Under the pieces are notes generated by a model. The model searched no databases and had not been told where the DNA came from. It saw nothing but the letters and a program-made list of their open reading frames with translations. This document shows, piece by piece, positions 11,230 to 18,946 of a stretch of DNA of 64,000 bases (positions are counted from its first letter, which is position 1; each line of letters starts with the position of its first letter). Source of the stretch: Acidimicrobiia bacterium (GTDB lineage Bacteria; Actinomycetota; Acidimicrobiia; Acidimicrobiales; CAIXPF01). A program made the position numbers and the translations under genes. The stretch is taken from assembly GCA_947476745.1 (NCBI GenBank), contig CANJRG010000006.1, positions 112,001 to 176,000 on the forward strand. The letters run 5' to 3'.

Positions 11230-11267
11230 CGTTGAGGTCGGACGCGACGAGGACGGCTGCCTCAACG
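11230..11267. promoter_or_regulatory. Inverted CGTTGAGG pair upstream of the recombinase unit
   Basis: CGTTGAGG (11230-11237) and CCTCAACG (11260-11267) are perfect inverted 8-mers in the 74-nt space between the small gene at 11210 and the gene ending at 11285. The same motif is clustered at 14179-14272 and 51115-51232. It is likely a binding site for an element-encoded DNA-binding protein. Confidence 0.5.
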
Positions 11268-11284
11268 CGTCTTCGAGGGTGGCC

Positions 11285-12037
11285 TCAGCCGGCGAGACGC
11301 CTCAACCGTTCCACGGCGCTCGGATCCGTGAACTCCTGAACGGTGTGCTGACCGTTGAGGATCTTGACCAGGTCAGCGTCCAGGTCGTCCCGCTCAACGC
11401 GGACGGTCCAGCTCACCGCTCGCCGGTGGCGGGCATGTGGATCTGCCGTCGCCACGAAGTGGTAGGGCCCGACGAACTCGCCGATGGCGACGGTTCGGTC
11501 CCGGAGCGGCAGGACGACCAGGTCGCCCGTAGCCGCCTCCCAGAGAAAGCGGCGCCAGTACCCGACGAAGATCGCAATCGCTCTCGGCGACCGGTCCCTC
11601 ATGGACGAAGTGAGAAGGTCGCGGATGGTCTCGGCATCGTCGATGGCGCTGAGATCGCCGATCTCATCACCGCCGACGCTGACGAACCCGTTTGCGAGCA
11701 TTCGCTTCTCGAGATCCTCGTCGAGCCACGCGTGAACACGAAAGGCGCGGCGTGCCGACGAGGAGGTGGTTGCCGCAAGAGGTGCTCGCGCCGCCTCCGT
11801 TGGGGTGCTGATCATCTCGAGGACCTGCATGAGCGCCGTCCTGTTGACCGGGTCGGCGTGTGCGATGGCATTACGGAGATGCCGAGCGGTCCGCAGCGTC
11901 GTGTACGCGATGCCCGTGCTGTCGGCGATCTCCTCAAGGGCGCTGTCGCTCATCTCGCGGTAGCCGTATTGCTTGCGCAGAGACTCGAAGGCCATCACGA
12001 ACTCGTGGTTGAGGCGTAGCTCCTCGTCCGTCGCCAT
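11285..12037 (-). CDS. Protein with HEPN-like N terminus and PUA-like C terminus
   Basis: A protein of 250 residues. The N-terminal ~80 residues are helical, with a RHLRNAIAHADP segment resembling the RN-containing helix of HEPN/DUF4145-type domains. The C-terminal part (about 160-235), with WRRFLWEAATGDLVVLPLRD, TVAIGEFVGPYHFV and ARHRRAVSWTV, resembles the PUA-like N-terminal domain of Mrr-family restriction endonucleases. No Mrr nuclease domain is present. It may be a sensor or effector in defence, or an element control protein. Function is inferred from resemblance only. Confidence 0.6.
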   Translation of the reverse strand: MATDEELRLNHEFVMAFESLRKQYGYREMSDSALEEIADSTGIAYTTLRTARHLRNAIAHADPVNRTALMQVLEMISTPTEAARAPLAATTSSSARRAFRVHAWLDEDLEKRMLANGFVSVGGDEIGDLSAIDDAETIRDLLTSSMRDRSPRAIAIFVGYWRRFLWEAATGDLVVLPLRDRTVAIGEFVGPYHFVATADPHARHRRAVSWTVRVERDDLDADLVKILNGQHTVQEFTDPSAVERLRRLAG

Positions 12038-12158
12038 CCAGACCCTCCTGCAACGTGGTCCAAGGACTCAACCCTCACGGGCGGCGTCGTCGCCTCGGCT
12101 CCACGCCTTCCGACTCGCAGCGTAGGCAGCAGACCAGTTCGACGAGCACACAGACTCG

Positions 12159-12177
12159 CCGCTCCCTGCGGGAGCGG
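12159..12177. other. Perfect hairpin before the 12182 gene
   Basis: CCGCTCCC and GGGAGCGG form an 8-bp stem with loop TGC, ending 4 nt before the GTG start at 12182. It lies in the 144-nt divergent region between 12037 and 12182, which otherwise shows no clear feature. It may affect translation of the downstream gene or serve as a protein-binding site. Confidence 0.4.
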
Positions 12178-12181
12178 ACAG

Positions 12182-12475
12182 GTGAGCCGTGCGGCGTGGG
12201 GCGAGCCCCGACTGTTCCCGGCGGTGGACAACGCCGTCGTGGAGCGGTTCAGGGTGCGGGTGGCGGGCGGGTTGTTCGGGCCCGTGCAGTCGAGCTTGGC
12301 GATGGCGGTGGCGCAGGCCCGTGCGGCCGCCCTGGCCGGTGGCCGGGTGGAGATCGTTGCGGTCGACGGGTCGGCGGTCGTGGTCGATCGTCGTGACGGT
12401 CGGTTCGTGGTGACGCCTTGGGGGGCGGCGTCGTGGCCCTCCCGTTGTGAACGTCTGCTCGCCGAGCACGGATGA
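12182..12475 (+). CDS. Hypothetical protein upstream of ParB
   Basis: A 97-residue frame starting at GTG and ending 6 nt before the ParB homologue, so probably in the same operon. It is rich in Ala and Val, with a short beta-type stretch GGRVEIVAVDGSAVVVDRRDGRFVVTP. No family is recognised. The start could be further in. Confidence 0.55.
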   Translation: MSRAAWGEPRLFPAVDNAVVERFRVRVAGGLFGPVQSSLAMAVAQARAAALAGGRVEIVAVDGSAVVVDRRDGRFVVTPWGAASWPSRCERLLAEHG

Positions 12476-12481
12476 ACGGGG

Positions 12482-13621
12482 ATGACCCTGATGCTGACCA
12501 TGCTTCCCATCGACTTGGTCGTTGCGGCCGAGGACAACCTTCGCCGTCGCACCGGTGACGTGCGCGATCTCGCCGCCAGCATCATGGCGGTGGGGATCAT
12601 CGAGCCGCTGCTGGTGTCGCCGATCGCCGAGGACCGTTACGTGATCGTTGCCGGGCACCGCCGTTACGCTGCTGCGGTGAAGGCGGGGCTGGCCGAGGTG
12701 CCGTGCACGGTGCGCCAGCTGAGTGATGCCGAGCGGGTCGAGATCATGCTGGTGGAGAACCTCCAGCGTTCGGACCTAACCCCGATCGAGGAGGCGTCGG
12801 GCTACTTCCGGCTCGTCGAGCACGGCATGACCCAAAAGGAGCTCGCTCGCCGGATCGGGCGCTCGGCCCGCCATGTCGCCGCCCGCCTGGCGCTGCTGGA
12901 GCTGCCCAAGACCGTGCAGGACGAGCTCCAGAGTGGAGCGATGACCGTTGCCGACGGCCAGGCGCTGCTGGTGTTCCGGGGCCAGCCCGAAGTGATCGAG
13001 CGACTGCTCGCCGACGAGTGGAACCGCCGCGACATCGAGCGAGCGGTGCTGCGCGAACAGCACCGGCAAGAGGCGGCGAAGGCCAACGCGGAACGACGGG
13101 GCGCCGCCGAGGCACAGCGTGCTGCCGAGCCGGACGACACGTCCGACGAGGGCGGCGATCCAGTACCGGCGAAAGGCGCCGGCACCCAAGAGCCGGGCCT
13201 CCGGCGGCAGGACCCGATGGCCGAGGAACGTGCTCGGGCCAAGGCCCGCAACCAGGCGAGCAAGGCGCGCATCGAGTTCACCCGCGCCCTCATCGAACGT
13301 CGCGTCCCGAAGGGCGATGCCATCGCTCTGATCGCCGTGCAGGTGCTCGCTGACCTCTCCGCCGCTCACGCTCGGATCGCCTGCGCCATGCTGGGCATCG
13401 AGCCGATCGAGGGCCGCTTCGGACCAGACCACCGCGGTGCAATCGAGGCGCACGCAGCCAGCGGGGCGACCGCCCGTGACCGGGCGCTTCTCGCCGCTGC
13501 ACTGGCCATCGGCGAGGAGAGCACCAAGTGCAACGCCACGTCGGCGACGGCGCAACGCCACGTCGAGTTCCTCGCCACGTACGGACTCGACCAGCCCGAC
13601 ACCACCACCGAGCGCCGTTGA
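12482..13621 (+). CDS. ParB/KorB-like DNA-binding protein
   Basis: A protein of 379 residues. The N-terminal ParB/sulfiredoxin-type domain shows RDLAASIMAVGIIEPLLV, VIVAGHRRYAAAVKAG and the VENLQRSDLTPIEEA box. A helix-turn-helix follows (MTQKELARRIGRSARHVAARLALLEL, about 120-145). The C-terminal half is low complexity, then helical. In the first domain, GHRR is the CTP-contacting arginine motif of ParB clamps. It likely binds a palindromic site and acts in element partition or repression. ATGs at 12491 and 12500 are alternative starts. Confidence 0.88.
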   Translation: MTLMLTMLPIDLVVAAEDNLRRRTGDVRDLAASIMAVGIIEPLLVSPIAEDRYVIVAGHRRYAAAVKAGLAEVPCTVRQLSDAERVEIMLVENLQRSDLTPIEEASGYFRLVEHGMTQKELARRIGRSARHVAARLALLELPKTVQDELQSGAMTVADGQALLVFRGQPEVIERLLADEWNRRDIERAVLREQHRQEAAKANAERRGAAEAQRAAEPDDTSDEGGDPVPAKGAGTQEPGLRRQDPMAEERARAKARNQASKARIEFTRALIERRVPKGDAIALIAVQVLADLSAAHARIACAMLGIEPIEGRFGPDHRGAIEAHAASGATARDRALLAAALAIGEESTKCNATSATAQRHVEFLATYGLDQPDTTTERR

Positions 13622-13647
13622 CACTTCAGCGTCAAAACAGATTGAAC

Positions 13648-13676
13648 TTGACTGTCACACCACTCATGTTGAATAT
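13648..13676 (+). promoter_or_regulatory. Promoter TTGACT-17-GAATAT
   Basis: A -35 TTGACT (13648-13653) and -10 GAATAT (13671-13676) are separated by 17 nt in an AT-richer stretch just after parB. Transcription would start near 13683. The ribosome binding site GGAGGA (13690-13695) and ATG (13702) follow. This supports the short start of the downstream gene. Confidence 0.65.
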
Positions 13677-13701
13677 GAGAACAGACACCGGAGGAAACGT
13701 G

Positions 13702-14172
13702 ATGGCTCCGACCACCACCCCGATCCCGACCACCGCACCAGCCACCTGGATCGCCGAGCACGAGGCACTTCCGATCGTGTCGTGGGACGACGGCGACGGC
13801 TTCGACCCCCGCAGTGACTACGTCGAGACCTACTGGCTGTCGGTCCTCGGCCCGTCGTCGATCCTGGCGCTGCGCCGCCTGACCGACTGGCTCGAGGACA
13901 ACCCCTCGGGGATCGTCGTCGCCCTCGAGGACCTGGCACTGAGCCTCGGGCTCGGGCACAGCACCAGCCGCCACTCGGCCGTCGTGCGCACCCTCGACCG
14001 TCTCGTCGGATTCGGCGTCGCCAAAGTCGACTGGGACGCCTACGCCGTGCGCAGCACGATCCCGCCGCTCACCGCCCGCCAGCTCCGGCGCCTCCCCACT
14101 TACCTCGCTGAGCGCCACGACCGCGACCTCATCGCCCAGCGGACCAGCACCGCCGCCGGGCACGCCTGCTGA
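13702..14172 (+). CDS. Hypothetical protein, possible winged-helix
   Basis: A protein of 156 residues. ATG at 13702 is chosen because GGAGGA lies 6 nt upstream and a good promoter ends about 20 nt before the ribosome binding site. The frame is also open upstream. The stretch SSILALRRLTDWLEDNP, then LEDLALSLGLG and SAVVRTLDRLVGFGVAKVD, looks like a winged-helix DNA-binding fold. Similar small proteins are common in actinobacterial conjugative elements, but their role is not known to me. Confidence 0.7.
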   Translation: MAPTTTPIPTTAPATWIAEHEALPIVSWDDGDGFDPRSDYVETYWLSVLGPSSILALRRLTDWLEDNPSGIVVALEDLALSLGLGHSTSRHSAVVRTLDRLVGFGVAKVDWDAYAVRSTIPPLTARQLRRLPTYLAERHDRDLIAQRTSTAAGHAC

Positions 14173-14178
14173 CACTGA

Positions 14179-14272
14179 CCTCAACCGCACGGTGCCCACC
14201 TCGTTGAGGCCGGGCGCCCACCTCAACGAAAGACCTCGACCACGATGACCACCCTCAACGTGATCCTCAACG
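14179..14272. repeat. CCTCAACG/CGTTGAGG cluster at the ParA-like gene
   Basis: Copies are CCTCAACC (14179-14186), CGTTGAGG (14202-14209), CCTCAACG (14221-14228), CCTCAACG (14253-14260) and CCTCAACG (14265-14272). The first three are intergenic and the last two lie in the first codons of the ParA-like gene. The 14202 and 14221 copies form an inverted pair with an 11-nt spacer. Spacings of 32 and 12 nt between the three same-strand copies suggest binding on one helix face. Confidence 0.55.
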
Positions 14273-15066
14273 GAGCCCGTGGCGGACAGGGAACGAGCAC
14301 CATCGCCGCAGCTCTGGCCCTCTACGCCGCCGGGCACGTCGACACCCACCTCGTCGCCCGTGATCCCGCCGCATCCGCTGCGCTGCTTGGCATCGTCACA
14401 CCCCAAGGCGGCGAACCGGCAGTGGTCACCGACCGGCTCACCCTCGTCGGCACGGCGATCGGCACGCCGGCCATCCGCATCCTCGACAGCCCGGTCGAGG
14501 ACTCCGACCCCGCCGAGCGCACCGTGCGGCTGACCGTGCTTCGGGGGCCGTGCTACCTGGCCCTGCGCACGATCGTGGTCGAGCCGACGTCACGACCCGA
14601 CGGGATCGTCCTCGTCGCCGAGCCGGGGCGCAGCCTGACGAGCCGCGACGTTGCCGACGTCACCGGCACCCCGGTCGTCGCCACCGTGCCCGTCGACCCG
14701 AGCGTCGCCCGAACGATCGACGCCGGGCTCCTCGTCGCCCGCCTGCACCGCCTCTCCGCCCTCGCACCGCTTCGCCGCTCCCTCGCCACGCTGCTCGACG
14801 CCAACCGCCCCCAGGCGCCTCCCAGCGGCCTCCAGCCGCCCGTCGCCACCCCGGCCGTCGACCTCAACGAGCAGCGCCCCGAACGCGTTGACAAGACCGG
14901 CACAGACTTGCCCCTTCCGCTATGCGGAAGGGGCAGAGGCTCATCGGGCCGTCGCGTCGCGGTCTGCCATCGCGCTTATCCCACCCGAGACCGTCGGACG
15001 TCCGGGAGGGACCATGCTCAACATCGGCAAGCTCAGTGTGGGCGCCGCCGAGTACTACGTCGGTGA
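14245..15066 (+). CDS. ParA/MinD-like ATPase
   Basis: A protein of 273 residues. The deviant Walker A is GARGGQGTSTIAAALALY (residues 10-27), with later segments IVLVAEPGRSLTSRDVAD and PVVATVPVDPSVARTID matching ParA-like folds. It probably acts with the ParB homologue, or as an accessory transfer ATPase. After about residue 215 the sequence becomes Arg-rich and unlike the family. This tail overlaps a perfect hairpin, a transfer-type promoter and the first 53 nt of the relaxase gene, so it is probably non-conserved read-through. Confidence 0.75.
   Translation: MTTLNVILNGARGGQGTSTIAAALALYAAGHVDTHLVARDPAASAALLGIVTPQGGEPAVVTDRLTLVGTAIGTPAIRILDSPVEDSDPAERTVRLTVLRGPCYLALRTIVVEPTSRPDGIVLVAEPGRSLTSRDVADVTGTPVVATVPVDPSVARTIDAGLLVARLHRLSALAPLRRSLATLLDANRPQAPPSGLQPPVATPAVDLNEQRPERVDKTGTDLPLPLCGRGRGSSGRRVAVCHRAYPTRDRRTSGRDHAQHRQAQCGRRRVLRR
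14909..14935. other. Perfect 12-bp hairpin, oriT candidate
   Basis: TGCCCCTTCCGC and GCGGAAGGGGCA are exact complements around the loop TAT, 78 nt upstream of the relaxase ATG. Origins of transfer often lie beside the relaxase gene and carry such inverted repeats near nic. Alternatively it is an attenuator or terminator of the ParA transcript. No nic sequence can be assigned by eye. Confidence 0.45.
14951..14980 (+). promoter_or_regulatory. Transfer-regulon promoter element A (relaxase)
   Basis: GTCGCGT (14951-14957), 13 nt, CGCGCTTATC (14971-14980). It ends 33 nt before the relaxase ATG and points toward it. It is one of five copies of the same bipartite element in the conjugative element. 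Confidence 0.7.
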
Positions 15067-18000
15067 AGTCGCTACCGCGGCCGAGGACTACTACACGGGC
15101 CACGGCGAGGCGAAGGGGCGATGGGTCGGATCCATCGCCGCGGAGCTCGGGTTGCAGGGCGAGGTCGACCCCGACCACTTCCGGCGGGTGCTGAACGGCC
15201 AGCACCCCTTCAGCGAGACCTACCTCGTGTCGTCGAAGGGCTCGTCCACTCGCGCACAACAGCGAGCGAAGTCCAGTAAGTCGGAAACAAGCCTCGTCCC
15301 TGACGAGGTCGACACGCTCAGGGCCGCGGCGCACATCGGTGTCTCGGCGCGCTACGTGCGGATGCTGCTCGACGCCGGCGACAAGTACCGAGACAAGACG
15401 GCCAACGCTCGGCCCGGTGAGGATGTGCCAGAACCGTCCGCCTACCTGCTCGGTGCGAAGGCTGACGGCGATGGCACCTTGGGCAGCGACTCCTGGACGA
15501 TCACACGAGACGAGCTTGAGCGGTTCGCCGCCAGCCGCAACGAGACCAAGGCGCGTCCTGGCTACGACCTGACGCTTCGTCCTCCGAAGAGCGTGAGCGT
15601 GTTGTGGGCGCTCGCGGAGCCGGACCAGCGACTGGTGATCCGGGACGCACACCGCGAGGCCGTCGACGAGGTCGTCCGCTACTACGAGAGCCGCGCCGTC
15701 TACGTGCGCGAGGGGACCCGACGCGGCGGGCGACGCCTGGTCCCGGCTGCTGGCATCGTTGCTGCAGCGTTCGATCACCGCACGAGCCGCGCCGGCGACC
15801 CGTTGCTGCACACGCACGTGGTCACGGCGAACATGACCTCGACCATCTCGCCCGACGGCGAGGTCGAGTGGCGCACGATCCCCGGCGCCGGGCTGTTCGA
15901 GCACGCCAAGGCGGCCGGGCACCTCTACCAGGCGCACCTGCGCCGGCTACTTGCCGAGCGTCTCGGTGTCGAGTTCGGCGCCGTGGTCAACGGCCACGCA
16001 GATGTGCTCGGCGTGCCCGACGACGTCATCGACTTGTTCTCGAAACGCAAGGGCGAGATCGCTGAGATGCTCTCGGAGTCCGGGGCGACGTCAGCGCGGG
16101 CCGCGCAGATCGCCACACTCGAGACCCGCAAGACCAAGGACTACGAGGTCGACGCTGACACCCTCGACGCTCGATGGCGTGCCGAGGCAGCCGAAGCGGC
16201 CTTCACCGGTGCCGAGGTGGCGCGCTGCTTCGGCCGCCGGATAGCGACGCTTCTCGACGAAGCGGCTATCGACGCGATGCTCGATTCGCTCGCCGGCCCG
16301 CACGGTCTCACGGAACGCTCGGCGACGTTCTGCCGCACCGACGTCATCGAAGCAATCTCCAGCGCAGCGGGCGCCTCGCTCGCCGCCCGTCAGATCGAGG
16401 CCGTGGCCGACCAGTTCATCGCCTCGGATCGGGCGCTGCTGGTCGACCGGAGCCCCCTCACTGCACCCCTCAACGACGATCAGGATCCTCAACGCGATCC
16501 TCACAGCGCGCCTCGACGCGCCAAGGTGCGCCGCTCGTCGACCCAGAAGCTCTACACGACCCCCGACCTTGCCCGGATCGAAGTTGACCTGCTTCACGCC
16601 GCGGACCAGCGGCGTCCCGACACCGGTATCGACACGTCGGTCGTCGAAGCCGTGCTCGCTGAGCGCGGCGAGCTCTCGGCCGAGCAGCAGGAGATGGTCC
16701 GCGCCGCGTGCACTTCGGACGAGGTGATCCAGCCGATCGGCGGCCGTCCCGGGGCCGGCAAGACGTACGCCACCGAGGCGGTCGTCGCGGCCCATGTCGC
16801 GGCCGGCGTGCCGATCGTCGGCTGCTCGGTCTCGGCGACTGCTGCCGCCGAACTCGAGCGTTCCGCCGGGTTCGCCCGCGCCGGAGCTCCGGCGACGACG
16901 GTGGCTCGTGTGCTGTGGGATCTCGACCAGCCGACCGGCGGGCTCCGCCCGGGCACCGTGATCGTGGTCGACGAGGCATCGATGACCGCAACCCGCGACC
17001 TACACCGCCTCGTGACCGCTGCACGCGCCGCCGGGGGAGCGGTGAAGCTGATCGGTGACCCCGACCAGCACGGCGCCGTCGACGTCGGCGGCGTGTTCCG
17101 CCGGCTGTGCGCGGACCGAGGCGACGCGCAGGTGTCGCTGGTGGAGAACAACCGCCAGCAGGACCACACCGAACGTCTCGCGGTGGAGGAGTACCGGGAG
17201 GGCCTCGTCGCCGAGGCGCTCGCCCGCTACGACCGAGCCGGCAAGGTCGTGCGTTCGCGCACGGCGGGGGAGTCGTTTGATGCGATCGTCGCCGACTGGT
17301 ACGCCGCCCATCTGCTTGGCGACGCCGACCCGATGATCGCCGGGCCGAACTCCACCCGCCGCGCCCTCAACGACCGCGCTCGGTCGTTGTTGAAGGCCAA
17401 CGGCGAGCTGACCGGCCCCGCCCTCGTCGTCGTAGGCCGGGAGTTCCAGGTCGGCGATTTCGTGCTCGCCCGCCGCAACGACCGAACCCTCCGGACGACG
17501 GGGTCACGAGACCACGTGAAGAACGGATCAGCCGGCCGAGTCCACAAGATCGAGGGCGAAGACCTGGTCGTCGAGTTCGAACGCGAAGGCACCGTCCGCG
17601 TGCCACACAGCTACCTCGCGGCTGGGCACCTCGAGCACGGCTATGCCCGCACCACCTACGGCGTGCAGGGCGCAACCCACGACGTCGCCCGCTATCACCC
17701 GACCGACGTCTCCAGCTTCGAGGAAGGTTACGTCGCCATCACCCGTGCACGCAGCGCGGCGCGCATCTACGTCGTCGACGGCGACATCGCCGAGATGGAT
17801 GACGACGTCGCGCACGCCCCACCAGAGCGACTTCCGTTCGGCATGGCCGAGGTAGCCGACGCGCTCCGTCGCCGACGAGGAAGCCATATGGCCGCCGACG
17901 CCTCCGGCAACCTCGACCACCTCGCCGCCACCCTCGCCGGTCAGAACCTCGCGCAGCTCACCCACCGACGCCGCGAGCTCGCCACGCTGCTGCGCGACGC

Positions 18001-18574
18001 GCCGCCGGCGGTCGACCACGTCATCGACGAGACCACCCGCACGATCGACACCCTGCGCGCTCGCCGAAACGCGTGGCTCGACCACCGCGTCAACCATCCC
18101 GAACAGGGAGCTAACGGCCGAGCTGAGCGCACGGTCGCCCACCTCGACCGCGCCATCAGCCGACAGGAGCGTCGACTCCGCGCAGCCGAACAGCAGGCAG
18201 CCGAACGGAGCACCTGGCTCGCCGAGCATTCGGATGTCGTGACCGAGTACGACCTCGTCGGCCGCGCCGAGCGTGCACGCGAGATTCAGATCGCTGCTGC
18301 CGCTGTCCACGACGTCCCATCGACGCTGCACTCGGTCATTGGACCAGAGCCGGCTTCCCAACGAGAGCGCCATACCTGGCGCAAGGCGGTCGAGTCGGCG
18401 GCGATCTACCGGGAACGCTACGGCGTCACCGCGACCGGCAACGGTCCCGACTTGGTCCTGGGACCGATGCCGTCCGATGCCCTCGGTGTCGCAGAACGAT
18501 CCGAGGCGCTCGCCGCCATCAGCGCCGCCGCGGTGAACCGGGCACGTGGGCTCGACGTCGGGGCCGAGCTATGA
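15014..18574 (+). CDS. MobF-type relaxase with SF1 helicase domains
   Basis: A protein of 1186 residues. The N terminus, MLNIGKLSVGAAEYY then EDYYTGHGEAKGRW, carries the paired tyrosines of TrwC/TraI relaxases. The PPKSVSVLWAL motif (about 188) and the metal-binding HRTSRAGDPLLHTHVV segment (about 255-270) complete the active site. A MerR/excisionase-like helix-turn-helix is inserted at about 99-175. The helicase part has GRPGAGKTYATEA (about 575), VIVVDEASMT, and a late TYGVQGAT and VAITRARSAARIYVV. It should nick at oriT, stay bound to the strand and unwind it. The stop overlaps the convergent gene by 6 nt. Confidence 0.93.
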   Translation: MLNIGKLSVGAAEYYVGEVATAAEDYYTGHGEAKGRWVGSIAAELGLQGEVDPDHFRRVLNGQHPFSETYLVSSKGSSTRAQQRAKSSKSETSLVPDEVDTLRAAAHIGVSARYVRMLLDAGDKYRDKTANARPGEDVPEPSAYLLGAKADGDGTLGSDSWTITRDELERFAASRNETKARPGYDLTLRPPKSVSVLWALAEPDQRLVIRDAHREAVDEVVRYYESRAVYVREGTRRGGRRLVPAAGIVAAAFDHRTSRAGDPLLHTHVVTANMTSTISPDGEVEWRTIPGAGLFEHAKAAGHLYQAHLRRLLAERLGVEFGAVVNGHADVLGVPDDVIDLFSKRKGEIAEMLSESGATSARAAQIATLETRKTKDYEVDADTLDARWRAEAAEAAFTGAEVARCFGRRIATLLDEAAIDAMLDSLAGPHGLTERSATFCRTDVIEAISSAAGASLAARQIEAVADQFIASDRALLVDRSPLTAPLNDDQDPQRDPHSAPRRAKVRRSSTQKLYTTPDLARIEVDLLHAADQRRPDTGIDTSVVEAVLAERGELSAEQQEMVRAACTSDEVIQPIGGRPGAGKTYATEAVVAAHVAAGVPIVGCSVSATAAAELERSAGFARAGAPATTVARVLWDLDQPTGGLRPGTVIVVDEASMTATRDLHRLVTAARAAGGAVKLIGDPDQHGAVDVGGVFRRLCADRGDAQVSLVENNRQQDHTERLAVEEYREGLVAEALARYDRAGKVVRSRTAGESFDAIVADWYAAHLLGDADPMIAGPNSTRRALNDRARSLLKANGELTGPALVVVGREFQVGDFVLARRNDRTLRTTGSRDHVKNGSAGRVHKIEGEDLVVEFEREGTVRVPHSYLAAGHLEHGYARTTYGVQGATHDVARYHPTDVSSFEEGYVAITRARSAARIYVVDGDIAEMDDDVAHAPPERLPFGMAEVADALRRRRGSHMAADASGNLDHLAATLAGQNLAQLTHRRRELATLLRDAPPAVDHVIDETTRTIDTLRARRNAWLDHRVNHPEQGANGRAERTVAHLDRAISRQERRLRAAEQQAAERSTWLAEHSDVVTEYDLVGRAERAREIQIAAAAVHDVPSTLHSVIGPEPASQRERHTWRKAVESAAIYRERYGVTATGNGPDLVLGPMPSDALGVAERSEALAAISAAAVNRARGLDVGAEL

Positions 18575-18901
18575 ACGAGACCGGAACCGCGAGTGGGCCG
18601 ACTGCATCGAGATGCCGAACCGCTCGCCCACCTGCTCCCAAGTCACCCCATTCAGCTCCCGCGCCCGGTTGACGTGCTCGGCGGCGAGCAACTCGAGCGC
18701 GTCACGAGCCCGCAGCGCCAACACCGCCACCTCCAACGGGTCCGGCTGCGTCTTCAGACGGGTCGGATCGTCGGGATCGGGGTAGCGGCCCCGGGGCAAA
18801 CCGAGCTCTCGCGCCATGTCGGCCAGCGCGTTGCGGGCGACGAGCATTGTCGCGTCGTCGATCGTGGTGGGGTTGGGCGGGCGCCCGGGCCGTCGAGCCA
18901 T
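18569..18901 (-). CDS. Small helix-turn-helix protein
   Basis: A protein of 110 residues starting MARRPGRPPNP, an AT-hook-like basic start, and ending with VTWEQVGERFGISMQSAHSRFRSRS, a clear sigma-region-4-like helix-turn-helix. The middle is Leu/Ala-rich and helical. It overlaps the end of the relaxase gene by 6 nt and follows the PrimPol gene by 45 nt, so it is probably the last gene of the peptidase-PrimPol unit. It is a likely regulator of the element. Confidence 0.75.
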   Translation of the reverse strand: MARRPGRPPNPTTIDDATMLVARNALADMARELGLPRGRYPDPDDPTRLKTQPDPLEVAVLALRARDALELLAAEHVNRARELNGVTWEQVGERFGISMQSAHSRFRSRS

Positions 18902-18946
18902 TCGGCCAGTGTACGAGGCTGCTCAGGTTGAACGTGAGCGTGACCC

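Noticed and set aside
11353..11360. CGTTGAGG inside the HEPN/PUA-like gene
   Set aside because: Coding position (Leu-Asn codons), isolated from the inverted pair at 11230-11267.
14971..14980. CGCGCTTATC as a vegetative -10 box
   Set aside because: TTATC lacks the TAnnnT pattern, and the strict G(T/A)CGCG partner is not a TTGACA-like -35; an alternative promoter class fits better.
16468..16494. Two CCTCAACG copies inside the relaxase gene
   Set aside because: They fall in a coding linker and CTCAAC is a common Leu-Asn codon pair in this genome; the intergenic clusters are the reliable signal.
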